Assembly (NCBI GenBank): GCA_002327865.1
Contig: DCUQ01000033.1
Coordinates: forward strand, 54,605-85,626
DNA length: 31,022 bases
Source of the DNA: Syntrophaceae bacterium UBA2210
GTDB taxonomy: Bacteria > Desulfobacterota > Syntrophia > Syntrophales > UBA2210
Direction of reading: 5' to 3'
Positions 22,870 through 31,022 of the stretch are shown piece by piece. The first letter of the stretch is position 1. Each line of letters opens with the position of its first letter. The translations under genes were made by a program, and so were the position numbers. The notes under the pieces are model-generated. The model made no database searches, was not told where the DNA came from, and saw nothing but the letters and a program-made list of their open reading frames with translations.

Positions 22870-24509
22870 TATCTTACCAGCGTCACATTATATTCTTTAT
22901 TAAGTAGGCCGCAGATGCCTCCGTCTACATCATAATCTACCAGATATATCATTTTGTCATCCCCCAGCCGTACGGCGGGTAGGGATATATCGCCACATTC
23001 TTTCTCGTTCCGTTGTGAAAGAGGAAACGCGAAAGCTTGATTCGAAAAGGATATATTCATGACGCGCATAATCTTTTCGATCACCTGGCTTCTGCTCTCT
23101 TCACTCGATATGAAGGCAATCCTGTCACCCTTTTTCTGCAGTATGCCGATAACCTGATCGGGAATACTGCTCGAGTTTATCAGTACGCGCCCCCCTTCGA
23201 GATTCAGCAGCAGATCCACTTTCATAGACAGAGTCAGTCCGTCTCCGATGACTACATCGACTCCGGAATCTTTCTCCGGCTCATAGCCCAGAAGTCCAAG
23301 CAGCGAATTCGCCAGTTCCATGTTGCTGCCGGAATCCAGGACTTGTACGGAACAAGGCTGATATTCGGTTTTATCAACCGCGATACCTACACCATCCATT
23401 ATTTCGATTATCTCGAGACCCTCTGCCTGAGCCCACGCTTTCACCGGAAGAGGGACCAACCGGGATGCGCTGCGGACGAAATTGAATGCGTAGCTGCCTG
23501 TCCCCGCAAAACCGGGTTTCCTGGACACAAGCCATCCGACAAAAACCCTGATTGCCGGCATATTGCCGATCTTCTCGTACCGGTTAACCTTTTTGATCTC
23601 ATATCTTCCGGTGGCGCCTATTACCCTTTCCAGTATCGAGGATATCCCCTCTCCCGGCCCCACGCTGATGATACGGTACTTCTCCCATGTCGATTCCACG
23701 ATCTTTTTCAAGTCGGCGGGTACCCCGTTCGAAAGATACAGCAGTATTGTGTTGCAGCCGTCTATCTCGATAACGGGAACCATGGAGCAGTCTATCTTCA
23801 CCTCACCGGAGGGGGGAAGCGGTATACAGTAATTACCATTCGTTATTACTGTACCATACATCCTGTTTATGACGTGGTTTACAACAGGCATCACCTCATG
23901 TTCGGGAACGGCTAGCTTTTCTCCTTCGGACTGTACCGGTTTAGTCTCATCCATCTTACCGGGAAGCAGTAAAGGCTGTCCGGGATATATTCTGTTTAAA
24001 TCTTTAATATTCGGGTTAAGACGCCCCACGATAGCCATCATTTTATAGATATTCGCACGGGATTTTCCGAACTTTCCATGTATGATACCCGATATGCTGT
24101 CCCCCCTTTTTACAACATATTTCAGAACGACTTCCGCCTGTCTTTTATCGGAGGTCATACCGGCGTCCGTATGAGCGGCATCGGCCGTTTCCGAAGATTT
24201 TTTTCTGGGAAGGAGCAATTTCTGCCCGGGGTATATTACATCCATGTTCCTCAGTTCAGGATTGGCGCGCCGCACAAGTCTCAATATGCGATAAGCTTCC
24301 TTTGCCGAGACATCATAGTTCTTCCGGATTATGCCAAGCAGCCACTCGTTTTCTTTTACGGTGTATGTGTCGGTCTGACTACGGGAGACACCGACTCTCT
24401 TGAATGAAATATAGGCCGTATCCTCTTTGGAAAAGGCAGAGTGTGCATAAATCAGGACAAGAAAGAATATCACGATGAAGAAACAAGCCTGTGCGCTTCG
24501 TCTGTTCAT
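22866..24509 (-). CDS. Exported protein with two LysM domains and an unrecognised C-terminal region
   Basis: The 547-residue product has a signal peptide (about 1-27) and two LysM peptidoglycan-binding repeats. One covers roughly residues 45-97 (TYTVKENEWLLGIIRKNY to VIYPGQKLLLP), the other about 128-180 (KYVVKRGDSISGIIHGKFGK to RIYPGQPLLLP). The remaining 350 residues have no motif I recognise; they alternate beta-like segments and include ILLYLSNGVPADLKKIVEST and a late MIYLVDYDVDGGICGLLNKEY. It should be periplasmic or outer-membrane attached and bind cell wall glycan. ATG at 24509 has AGGGGG five bases upstream, so I reject the longer frame from 24563. It is followed, with a four-base overlap, by the thiouridylase-like gene. 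Confidence 0.8.
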   Translation of the reverse strand: MNRRSAQACFFIVIFFLVLIYAHSAFSKEDTAYISFKRVGVSRSQTDTYTVKENEWLLGIIRKNYDVSAKEAYRILRLVRRANPELRNMDVIYPGQKLLLPRKKSSETADAAHTDAGMTSDKRQAEVVLKYVVKRGDSISGIIHGKFGKSRANIYKMMAIVGRLNPNIKDLNRIYPGQPLLLPGKMDETKPVQSEGEKLAVPEHEVMPVVNHVINRMYGTVITNGNYCIPLPPSGEVKIDCSMVPVIEIDGCNTILLYLSNGVPADLKKIVESTWEKYRIISVGPGEGISSILERVIGATGRYEIKKVNRYEKIGNMPAIRVFVGWLVSRKPGFAGTGSYAFNFVRSASRLVPLPVKAWAQAEGLEIIEIMDGVGIAVDKTEYQPCSVQVLDSGSNMELANSLLGLLGYEPEKDSGVDVVIGDGLTLSMKVDLLLNLEGGRVLINSSSIPDQVIGILQKKGDRIAFISSEESRSQVIEKIMRVMNISFSNQAFAFPLSQRNEKECGDISLPAVRLGDDKMIYLVDYDVDGGICGLLNKEYNVTLVRY

Positions 24510-24854
24510 TGAGGCCCCCTTAAATATGCTAGTTTTTATATATGCATACGGGCGAAAAGTCAAACCGAGAAATGTACAAAAAAATCGTCAGGGGTGTGAT
24601 ATATTTCACCCCCTCATGGAAATATAAATACGCATGCGCTCCGTTTATGCCGGCCGCATTCATTCCTTGAAGGCCGAAGCGGTAATATGATAATGAAGCG
24701 GTATTGTTGATATGTGAAGAGGAGTGATATCGCAATTCGAATAAACCGGATATTTCCGTCGAGAATACAAGCAGGTAAAGCGGTTCCTGACTTTTGATAC
24801 TCAACGATATCTTCAAATCCAATCCGGGCCGCGCGGAGTAAGAAGGAGAACAGG
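24510..24854. other. 345-base divergent gap upstream of mtaD and the LysM gene
   Basis: It carries the promoters of two divergent genes, which I cannot place precisely. Seen in it are a minus-strand hairpin with a following T-run (24578-24612), a direct repeat GAAGCGGTA at 24676-24684 and 24695-24703, and the mtaD ribosome site AAGGAG just before 24855. I searched by eye for SAM or SAH riboswitch cores because of mtaD and found none. No coding region is supported. Confidence 0.45.
24578..24612 (-). terminator. Terminator-like hairpin in the leader of the LysM gene
   Basis: On the minus strand GGGGTG pairs with CACCCC around a ten-base loop (24612-24591). Six bases later comes a run of seven T (24584-24578). 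It lies about 70 bases before the LysM-gene ATG with no minus-strand gene upstream, so it would act as a leader attenuator if functional. Confidence 0.35.
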
Positions 24855-26177
24855 ATGCCGGAAGTTGACACCATTATATCGGGGGGCAGAATCCTCACAT
24901 CGGACAAAGAAGACACCGTTGTCCGTAACGGTGCTGTAGCCATAAATGGAGATACGATTGTAGGAGTAGGCAGGTCGGAGGAAGTGAAAGCGGTCTTTTC
25001 GGGTCGAAAGAATATAGACGCTTCCGGCTCTCTGGTTATGCCGGGGCTTATTAACAGCCATACACACGCGGCTATGACATGCTTCAGGGGTATAGCGGAC
25101 GACATGGAACTGATGGACTGGCTCAACAACTATATATTCCCGGCTGAAGCCAAAAATCTCGATCCGGAACTGGTCTACTGGGGCAGTATGCTTGCATGCG
25201 CGGAAATGATAAAATCGGGTACGACAACATTTTGTGATATGTATCTGTTCGAAGACGAAACCGCCCAGGCTGCCAGCCGGGCGGGGATGAGATGCCTCCT
25301 CGGGGAAGGTCTCTTCGATTTCCCCTCGCCCAATGCGAAAACCCCGGAAGAAGGAATGGCGTACACACGCGGGCTTATCGAGAAGTGGGCCGACGATCCC
25401 CTCGTCAACATCATGGTCGAACCGCATTCACTGTACACCTGCTCTACTCAACTTATCAAGGATGCCAAGGCCCTGGCCGACGAATTCAAACTCCCGTTCG
25501 CGACTCATTTTCTTGAAAACGAGACGGAAGCAAGACAACTGAGGGAAAAACTGGGCAGGAGGGCAACCGATTTTCTGGCGGATATCGGTTGTCTCGATGA
25601 ACGTTTCTTCGCCTTCCATTGTGTCTGCATGGATGAAGAAGATATAAAGATATTTGCGGATCACGGCTGCAAGGTAGTCCACAATCCCGAAAGTAACATG
25701 AAACTGGCTTCCGGTGCCGCACCGATAGTTTGCATGCTGAAACACGGTATCACCGTCGGTCTTGGAACCGATGGCTGTGCCAGCAACAACAATCTCGATA
25801 TGTTCGGCGAGATGAGCACGGCCGCAAAACTTGAAAAGGCCGTAAAACTCGATCCGACGGTGATGTCCGCAAAAACGGTAACACGGATGGCGACCCGGGA
25901 TGGCGCACGCGTGCTCGGGTTGGAAAATATCACGGGTTCATTGGAGCCGGGCATGAAAGCCGACATCATCATTATAGACCTTAACAAGCCTCACCTGACC
26001 CCCATATATGACGAGTATTCTCATATTGTCTATGCCGCTATGGGATCGGACGTTGAAACGGTAATCATAAACGGCAGGATGATAATGGAAGACCGGAAGC
26101 TTCTTACAATCGACGAAAACGAGACGATGGAAAGGGTAAGAAAAATAGCGGAACGGGTTAAAGACAGCCTGGCGTAG
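24855..26177 (+). CDS. mtaD: 5-methylthioadenosine/S-adenosylhomocysteine deaminase-type amidohydrolase
   Basis: Enzymes of this family deaminate S-adenosylhomocysteine, 5-methylthioadenosine or adenosine to the inosine form in the cytoplasm. The 440-residue protein has the amidohydrolase metal site: HTH in INSHTHAAM (His69, His71), His218 in ATHFLENETEA, His255 in FHCVCMDEED and Asp306 in LGTDGCASNNNLD. The small beta-sandwich domain is split between both ends, from IISGGRILTSD and from DIIIIDLNKPHLTP. Length (440) is normal. A clear ribosome site AAGGAGAAC precedes ATG 24855. It stands alone, divergent from the LysM gene. Substrate choice among SAH, MTA and other purines cannot be read from the sequence. 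The TAG stop lies in the loop of a small hairpin. Confidence 0.88.
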   Translation: MPEVDTIISGGRILTSDKEDTVVRNGAVAINGDTIVGVGRSEEVKAVFSGRKNIDASGSLVMPGLINSHTHAAMTCFRGIADDMELMDWLNNYIFPAEAKNLDPELVYWGSMLACAEMIKSGTTTFCDMYLFEDETAQAASRAGMRCLLGEGLFDFPSPNAKTPEEGMAYTRGLIEKWADDPLVNIMVEPHSLYTCSTQLIKDAKALADEFKLPFATHFLENETEARQLREKLGRRATDFLADIGCLDERFFAFHCVCMDEEDIKIFADHGCKVVHNPESNMKLASGAAPIVCMLKHGITVGLGTDGCASNNNLDMFGEMSTAAKLEKAVKLDPTVMSAKTVTRMATRDGARVLGLENITGSLEPGMKADIIIIDLNKPHLTPIYDEYSHIVYAAMGSDVETVIINGRMIMEDRKLLTIDENETMERVRKIAERVKDSLA

Positions 26178-26184
26178 ACGCCAG
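26169..26184 (+). other. Hairpin around the mtaD stop codon
   Basis: CTGGCG (26169-26174) and CGCCAG (26179-26184) are perfect six-base arms around TAGA, so the stop codon lies in the loop. A second arm pair, ATTCCC/GGGAAT, follows at about 26196-26216. No T-run follows. They may stabilise the mRNA end. Confidence 0.35.
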
Positions 26185-26385
26185 TATGGATAGAATTCCC
26201 GGGAAATCAGGGAATACGACTTAAGACGATAACTGCTGCCGCACCCTGCCCTTTCCCCACTGATACATTTTGTACTATCCCCCAATTCCTCCAGTCGAGC
26301 ACATGCCGCGACCATGGGGAATAAAATCAACCACACATGTAACCGACTTGATTAAAACAGCAAAAGAGAGTATGCATCAAGTAAT

Positions 26386-27819
26386 ATGACGAGACCAGAA
26401 ACCCCTTACAAAACTATAAAAATATCGGCCGTTATTATAGCCTTCCTGTACATTTTAGTGTCGGCGGGAACGGCTTTTGCCTCCTTCACCATAGAAGATG
26501 AAAAAAAGCTGGGGAAAGAATTCTATGACAAACTGAAGGAAAAAGGCGTTCTCGTAAAGGATGCAAAAGCAAGCGGATATATCGACAAAATCGGGAAGCT
26601 GCTGCTTTCGCACGATAAAACTTCTTTTTTCGATTTTACCTTTTCCATCGTCGACAGCTCCGCCATCAATGCCTTCGCAACCCCCGGAGGATACGTGTAT
26701 ATTTACAGCGGCCTTATCGAACTTATCGAGAACGAGAGTCAGCTTGCCGGAGTCCTGGCGCACGAGATCGGCCATATAAAGGCCAGGCATATAGCTAAAA
26801 CCATTGAAAGTTCAAAAAAGATAAACCTGACTACCATTGCCGCGGTACTGGCCGGAGCCTTTCTCGGAGGCGGGGGCGAATTAACCGCGGCAGTCGCCAG
26901 CTTTTCGATGGCGACTGCGACAACGTTGAATCTCAAATACAGCAGGGAACACGAGGAAGAAGCCGACCGTCTGGGGATGTCATATCTCACAAGAGTGGGA
27001 TACGACGGCAAATCCATGCTGGACCTGCTGAAAATCATGAGAAAATATGAATTCTACTCGGATTCCGTTCCTTCCTATTTTCTGACCCATCCAGGTACGG
27101 AAGACAGGATAATATACCTGGACGGTCTGCTTCAGACAAAATATAAGCAACGAGGTGCCGAAAGTATCATAGGGGGCCTGGGAAGGATAAAAACCGCACT
27201 GATTATCGACAGGAAAGACCTCGATTCGAGTCTCAGATATTTCCAGAACGTTCTGAAAGAAAATCCCGATGACACGGATGCCCTGTACGGGCTGGCGGTC
27301 ATCCAGGGAAAGCTCGGCAAGATATCCGAATCATTTTCCAATTTCGAAAGGGCGCTGTCGATTTCCCCCGATGATGCCGATATCCTATGCAATATGGGAA
27401 TATTTTACTTTAACCTCGGAAAGATACCCGAAGCGATATACACCCTGCGGCGAGCCAGGGCCATCGACGAAACGGACGCCGATACCATCCTGTACCTGGG
27501 AAGGGCATACGATACCTCCGGGGATTATAACGCCGCCCTCGATCTCTATAAAGAATTCATGAAGAAAAATCCTGACGACATTCCCATATATTATAATCTG
27601 GCGATGCTCTACGGAAAAATGAACGTATCCGGACAGTCCCATTACAACTTCGGAATATTTTTTAAAAAGGAGCACAAATTCAAAAGCGCGCTCTTTCACT
27701 TCAGGGCCGCAGAAAAATTTTTCCCACCCGGCAGCGAAATGGCGGGCAAAATCAAAGAAGAGATAGATTACATCAACAAGCGTCCCGAACCACGCGAGGA
27801 CGGGCAGGCGAAAGATTGA
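26386..27819 (+). CDS. M48-family metalloprotease with TPR repeats (BepA-like)
   Basis: The 477-residue exported protein begins with a signal peptide (about 13-32). An M48 zinc protease domain follows (about 35-260) with HEIGH (His126, Glu127, His130) and a third metal ligand in SREHEEEADRLG (Glu190). From about residue 270 there are tandem TPR repeats, for example ALYGLAVIQGKLGKISESFS, ILCNMGIFYFNLGKIPEAI and ILYLGRAYDTSGDYNAALD. Protease plus TPR is the layout of BepA, a periplasmic quality-control protease for outer-membrane proteins, so a similar role is likely. ATG 26386 has only AGAGAG, rather far upstream. It ends 117 bases before pepA. Confidence 0.9.
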   Translation: MTRPETPYKTIKISAVIIAFLYILVSAGTAFASFTIEDEKKLGKEFYDKLKEKGVLVKDAKASGYIDKIGKLLLSHDKTSFFDFTFSIVDSSAINAFATPGGYVYIYSGLIELIENESQLAGVLAHEIGHIKARHIAKTIESSKKINLTTIAAVLAGAFLGGGGELTAAVASFSMATATTLNLKYSREHEEEADRLGMSYLTRVGYDGKSMLDLLKIMRKYEFYSDSVPSYFLTHPGTEDRIIYLDGLLQTKYKQRGAESIIGGLGRIKTALIIDRKDLDSSLRYFQNVLKENPDDTDALYGLAVIQGKLGKISESFSNFERALSISPDDADILCNMGIFYFNLGKIPEAIYTLRRARAIDETDADTILYLGRAYDTSGDYNAALDLYKEFMKKNPDDIPIYYNLAMLYGKMNVSGQSHYNFGIFFKKEHKFKSALFHFRAAEKFFPPGSEMAGKIKEEIDYINKRPEPREDGQAKD

Positions 27820-27860
27820 CAGAGCCGCTCCACGCAGAAAGAACAAAGCGCCATTAAACG

Positions 27861-27907
27861 GGGAGAAACCCGGCACATCGACACCTCATGTTCATGTGCC
27901 GTTTCCC
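27861..27907 (+). promoter_or_regulatory. Long stem-loop upstream of pepA
   Basis: CGGCACAT (27871-27878) pairs perfectly with ATGTGCCG (27894-27901), and the stem continues outward after small bulges (GAAA with TTTC, GG with CC) to 27907. It lies 30 bases upstream of the pepA ATG. No T-run follows, so a leader structure that influences pepA expression is more likely than a terminator. Confidence 0.45.
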
Positions 27908-27936
27908 TGAACATACAAACATTGCGGGAGGTATAC

Positions 27937-29454
27937 ATGAATATCACTGTAAAAACGGGGGCCATTACAAATGTAGAAAGCGAAATACTTCTTGTGGGGC
28001 ACTTTGAAGACAACAGGACACCTGAAGGCGCAGCCCGTCTGCTCGACGAAAAGTGCAACGGGCTTATCAGCGAACTGCTTGAAGAGGGAGATTTTGAAGG
28101 AAAACTCTATAGTTCCTCCGTTGTATATACCAGGGGATTGCTCCGCAGCAGAAGGGTAATCATCGCGGGCATGGGCAAAAAAAAGGATTTCAACCTCGAA
28201 AGATTGCGGGGTGTATTCTCCAAGGCGGCACAGAAGATACGCGATCTCAACATAACGAAACTGGCGGTATCCCTCGATTTCGGCGAATCGGATTTATACG
28301 TAAGAGACGTCGCGCATGCCGCCGTCGAAGGAGCAATCCTGGGTCTGTACCGCTTCATGCCCTATAAAACCCTCGAAGAGGACGGCAAAAAAGAACCGGT
28401 GGATTTTACAATAGTAGAAGGCAATCCCGGGCTGCTGGAAGATATACGGGAAGGTGCAAGAACAGCCGAGATCATCTCACGTGCGGTTTATCTGACGAGG
28501 GACCTCGTCTCCACGCCATCCAACGACATGACACCCGCGATTCTGGCGGACAGGGCCCGTGACGTTGCGAAGGAAGGGAATCTCGAAATCGAAGTATTGA
28601 GTGAAACCGAAATAAAAAAACTGGGAATGAATGCACTGCTCGGTGTGGCGAAAGGGAGCAGCGAAGAGGCAAAACTGATACTGCTGAAATATAACGGAGG
28701 GAAAGAAAAGGATAAACCGATAGCCCTTGTCGGCAAGGGGATCACGTTCGACAGCGGGGGAATTTCCATAAAGCCTGCCGAAAGAATGGAAGAGATGAAA
28801 GCCGATATGTCGGGAGGCGCCGCGGTTATCGGCACGATCAAGGCGGCCGCGGAGTTGAACATACCGCTGAATGTGGTGGGCATAATTCCAGCCGCGGAAA
28901 ACCTGCCGAGCGGAACGGCGTACAAACCTGGCGACATTCTGAAAAGCATGTCGGGCATTACAATAGAAATCAAAAATACCGACGCGGAGGGACGTCTCAT
29001 ACTCGCGGACGCGCTCACCTTTGCGGAAAGATACAAACCGGAGGCGATAATAGACCTTGCCACATTGACAGGGGCGTGCGTTATCGCGCTGGGCGAGTAT
29101 CTTACCGGCATGATGGGAACGGACGGCGCCCTGAAAAAAGCGATACGCAGCGCTTCGGAAACCACCGGTGAAGCGGTATGGGAACTCCCCCTGTGGGACG
29201 AATACAACGACCTGATAAAGAGCGATATAGCAGACATCAAGAATACCGGTGGAAGAGCGGGCGGCACAATAACCGCCGCACTTCTGCTGAAGAAATTCAC
29301 GGGTGATTATCCATGGGTACACCTCGACATCGCCGGTCCCGCGTTTCTGCTTAAAGACAAGCCGTATATCCCCAAAGGTGCGTCCGGCGTAGGGGTCAGA
29401 CTGCTTGTACAGTTTCTCGTGGACCGGAGCCGGGCTTCCGATGCGAATTCTTGA
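27937..29454 (+). CDS. pepA: Leucyl aminopeptidase (M17 family)
   Basis: PepA removes N-terminal residues from peptides in the cytoplasm with two metal ions. The 505-residue protein has an N-terminal variable domain and a C-terminal catalytic domain. The metal site and catalytic residues are seen: GKGITFDSGGISIKP (Lys267, Asp272), MKADMSGGAAVIG, and the NTDAEGRLILADAL signature of M17. The end (VHLDIAGPAFL) is typical. ATG 27937 has CGGGAGGT just upstream; an in-frame TTG at 27922 overlaps that site and is rejected. It overlaps the following oppD-type ATPase gene by 14 bases, so peptide import and hydrolysis appear co-expressed. Confidence 0.96.
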   Translation: MNITVKTGAITNVESEILLVGHFEDNRTPEGAARLLDEKCNGLISELLEEGDFEGKLYSSSVVYTRGLLRSRRVIIAGMGKKKDFNLERLRGVFSKAAQKIRDLNITKLAVSLDFGESDLYVRDVAHAAVEGAILGLYRFMPYKTLEEDGKKEPVDFTIVEGNPGLLEDIREGARTAEIISRAVYLTRDLVSTPSNDMTPAILADRARDVAKEGNLEIEVLSETEIKKLGMNALLGVAKGSSEEAKLILLKYNGGKEKDKPIALVGKGITFDSGGISIKPAERMEEMKADMSGGAAVIGTIKAAAELNIPLNVVGIIPAAENLPSGTAYKPGDILKSMSGITIEIKNTDAEGRLILADALTFAERYKPEAIIDLATLTGACVIALGEYLTGMMGTDGALKKAIRSASETTGEAVWELPLWDEYNDLIKSDIADIKNTGGRAGGTITAALLLKKFTGDYPWVHLDIAGPAFLLKDKPYIPKGASGVGVRLLVQFLVDRSRASDANS

Positions 29455-30406
29455 AGTCAAAGACCTTAAGACACACTTTGCGACAAGAAACGGTACGGTA
29501 AGGGCCCTCGACGGTGTCGACATCTCCATCGACAGGGGGGATACCCTGGGTATCGTCGGGGAATCGGGGTGCGGCAAGACAGTGCTCGCCCTCTCCATAA
29601 TGAGACTTATTCCGGACCCGCCCGGTCGCATCGTGTCAGGACAGATATATTTCAGGGGCATCGATCTACTCGGCCTCGACGAAGACGCAATGCGACGACT
29701 TCGCGGAAACGATATATCCATGATATTCCAGGAACCGATGAATTCCCTCAATCCCGTCCTGAAAGTGGGAGATCAGATCTCCGAGGTAATACGGCTTCAC
29801 GAAAAACTTTCGGAAAAAGATGCGAAAGACCGGGCTGTCGAAATGCTCCGTCTCGTCGGTATTCCCGCCGCAGAAAACAGGCTGAACAATTACCCCCATC
29901 AGATGAGCGGGGGGATGCGGCAGCGTGTAGTGATAGCAATGGCACTCGCGTGCAATCCCTTGCTGATGCTCGCGGATGAACCCACGACGGCCCTCGACGT
30001 TACGATCCAGGCGCAGATTATCGACCTGATAAACAAGCTGAAAGACGAGGCGGGAACATCTGTAATGCTGATAACTCACGATCTGGGAATCGTCGCCGAA
30101 ATGGCCCGGTATACGGCGGTAATGTACACGGGAAAGGTGGTCGAATACTGCAGTACGGTCGAGCTATTTTCCAAGCCGCTTCATCCATATACCAGGGGTC
30201 TTATGGAATCCACGCCGAAGCAGAAGACCGCAAAAGACGGATACCTAAGTACAATACCCGGTACCGTCCCGAACCTGTACGAGCTACCTTCAGGATGCAG
30301 TTTTCGAAACAGGTGTCCGGATGTCATGGCGATATGCGCGCTGGAAGAACCGCGTCTCATGGAAAAACACCCCTACCACCATGTAAGATGCTGGAAATAC
30401 AAGTAA
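29441..30406 (+). CDS. oppD: Oligopeptide/dipeptide ABC transporter ATPase, OppD/DppD type
   Basis: This is the first ATPase of a peptide/nickel-type importer, acting at the cytoplasmic face of the membrane. The 321-residue protein has Walker A GESGCGKT, the Q-loop in [11 protein letters not shown], signature MSGGMRQR, Walker [14 protein letters not shown], and the switch His in LITHDLG. The C-terminal OppD/DppD extension has the Cys cluster region [17 protein letters not shown], which in relatives binds an iron-sulfur cluster. ATG 29441 lies inside the end of pepA (14-base overlap), which suggests coupling. The membrane-permease genes are not in view. The partial OppF-type ATPase follows after 125 bases. 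Confidence 0.93.
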   Translation: MRILEVKDLKTHFATRNGTVRALDGVDISIDRGDTLGIVGESGCGKTVLALSIMRLIPDPPGRIVSGQIYFRGIDLLGLDEDAMRRLRGNDISMIFQEPMNSLNPVLKVGDQISEVIRLHEKLSEKDAKDRAVEMLRLVGIPAAENRLNNYPHQMSGGMRQRVVIAMALACNPLLMLADEPTTALDVTIQAQIIDLINKLKDEAGTSVMLITHDLGIVAEMARYTAVMYTGKVVEYCSTVELFSKPLHPYTRGLMESTPKQKTAKDGYLSTIPGTVPNLYELPSGCSFRNRCPDVMAICALEEPRLMEKHPYHHVRCWKYK

Positions 30407-30531
30407 TACAATTATTAATTTTGCATTTTTAATTGGTAGTGAAAAACCTGGTGATTTCGTAAAGAGTCGGAAATTCGCTGAACCGGCATTATCTCGACGA
30501 GTCGGAATGCTTACACAAAGATAATGTGCAG

Positions 30532-31022
30532 ATGAATTCAATCTTATTACATATTGAAGGATTAAAAAAATATTTTCCCGTCCGCAGCGGCTTCCTCTCA
30601 GGCCGTCAGCATATGACGGTAAAAGCGGTGGATGGTGTGGACCTCCGGATTCTAAAAGGGGAAACTCTCGGTCTGGTAGGAGAATCGGGGTGCGGAAAAA
30701 CAACGCTCGGCCGTCTTGTCACCCGGCTGGAAGAACCGACCGGCGGAAAGATCTTTTTCAACGGAGATGACATATTAGGCTATTCCGGGAAAGCGTTAAA
30801 AAACTTTCGAAGAAAAGTTCAATTGATATTTCAGGATCCATTTTCATCCCTGAATCCACGAATGAGCGCGGGCGCTATCGTTGGAGAACCCCTCACCATA
30901 CATACAACATCCGGCAGGGATAAAAACAGGGATAAGGTAGCCCGCCTGATGGAAACCGTGGGGTTAAACAGGGAACAGATGGGGCGGTACCCTCACGAAT
31001 TCAGCGGCGGACAGAGACAGCG
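30532..31022 (+). CDS. oppF: Oligopeptide ABC transporter ATPase, OppF/DppF type (3' end cut by window)
   Basis: The open frame from ATG 30532 runs to the window end (163 codons seen) with no stop. It starts [16 protein letters not shown], as is usual for OppF/DppF, then [19 protein letters not shown], Walker [14 protein letters not shown], the Q-loop in [14 protein letters not shown], and the signature FSGGQRQR right at the edge. The Walker B region and C-terminal part lie beyond. It is the second ATPase of the transporter begun by oppD, but 125 bases separate them and no good ribosome site is seen before the ATG. A downstream ATG at 30640 would cut the family-conserved start, so I keep 30532. 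Confidence 0.9.
   Translation, partial: MNSILLHIEGLKKYFPVRSGFLSGRQHMTVKAVDGVDLRILKGETLGLVGESGCGKTTLGRLVTRLEEPTGGKIFFNGDDILGYSGKALKNFRRKVQLIFQDPFSSLNPRMSAGAIVGEPLTIHTTSGRDKNRDKVARLMETVGLNREQMGRYPHEFSGGQRQ

Noticed and set aside
23037..23915. Plus-strand open frame of 292 codons
   Set aside because: Antisense to the LysM gene, with no motif and no operon context.
24510..24854. SAM or SAH riboswitch upstream of mtaD
   Set aside because: No recognisable core motif was found by eye; only a short direct repeat and a hairpin that favours the other strand.
28488..29300. Second minus-strand open frame of 270 codons inside pepA
   Set aside because: Serine/alanine-rich shadow of the pepA coding strand with no recognisable domain or ribosome site.
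28477..29751. Long open frame of 424 codons on the minus strand
   Set aside because: It lies antisense to pepA and oppD, shows no family motif, and its composition follows the codon pattern of the sense genes.

Overview
The window looks like chromosomal DNA of a Gram-negative, probably anaerobic bacterium of the Desulfobacterota (old Deltaproteobacteria) type. The basis is a complete Tol-Pal set, many lipoprotein signal peptides, a selenium-metabolism gene cluster with a selenocysteine-containing SelD and its divergent LysR regulator, PAS/HD-GYP and PAS/GGDEF signalling proteins, and moderate G+C with frequent ATA codons. This placement is an inference from gene content. I see no insertion sequence, integrase, prophage gene or CRISPR array.

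Left end (1-6918): a partial tRNA-Arg(TCG) on the minus strand, then a minus-strand selenium cluster. In order of transcription it holds selD (with an in-frame UGA and a SECIS-like hairpin), a small DUF1858-like CxCC protein, yedE, a TusA/YedF-like protein, a DUF3343 putative Se/S carrier, and an NAD(P)H-hydrate dehydratase-like kinase-fold gene interrupted by one in-frame TAG. A LysR regulator is transcribed divergently from selD and overlaps a threonine synthase gene. The selD promoter has a perfect TTGACA box inside an inverted repeat.

Middle-left (6977-11845): a PAS-PAS-HD-GYP c-di-GMP phosphodiesterase, two related GC-rich stem-loops, a minus-strand family 5 (peptide/nickel) solute-binding lipoprotein and a plus-strand receiver-PAS-GGDEF diguanylate cyclase.

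Centre (11937-21549): a complete plus-strand tolQ-tolR-tolA-tolB-pal-cpoB operon. It converges across a strong stem-loop with a minus-strand operon: C-terminal processing protease, divergent polysaccharide deacetylase (YibQ-like), a long TPR lipoprotein and a LolB/DUF4292-like lipoprotein. Together these form a block for envelope integrity, cell-wall turnover and outer-membrane biogenesis.

Right (21892-31022): a minus-strand pair with a 4-base overlap (a two-LysM exported protein, then a PP-loop thiouridylase-like enzyme with an NFACT-R-like C-terminus). Plus-strand genes follow: mtaD-type deaminase, M48 metalloprotease with TPRs, leucyl aminopeptidase pepA overlapping an oppD/dppD ATPase gene, and a partial oppF/dppF ATPase gene cut by the window end. 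Peptide uptake and peptide cleavage are thus physically linked.

The most noteworthy items are the selenocysteine-encoding selD, which ordinary gene calling truncates, and the amber-interrupted but otherwise intact last gene of the same selenium operon. No wholly new multi-gene system is proven by the sequence.
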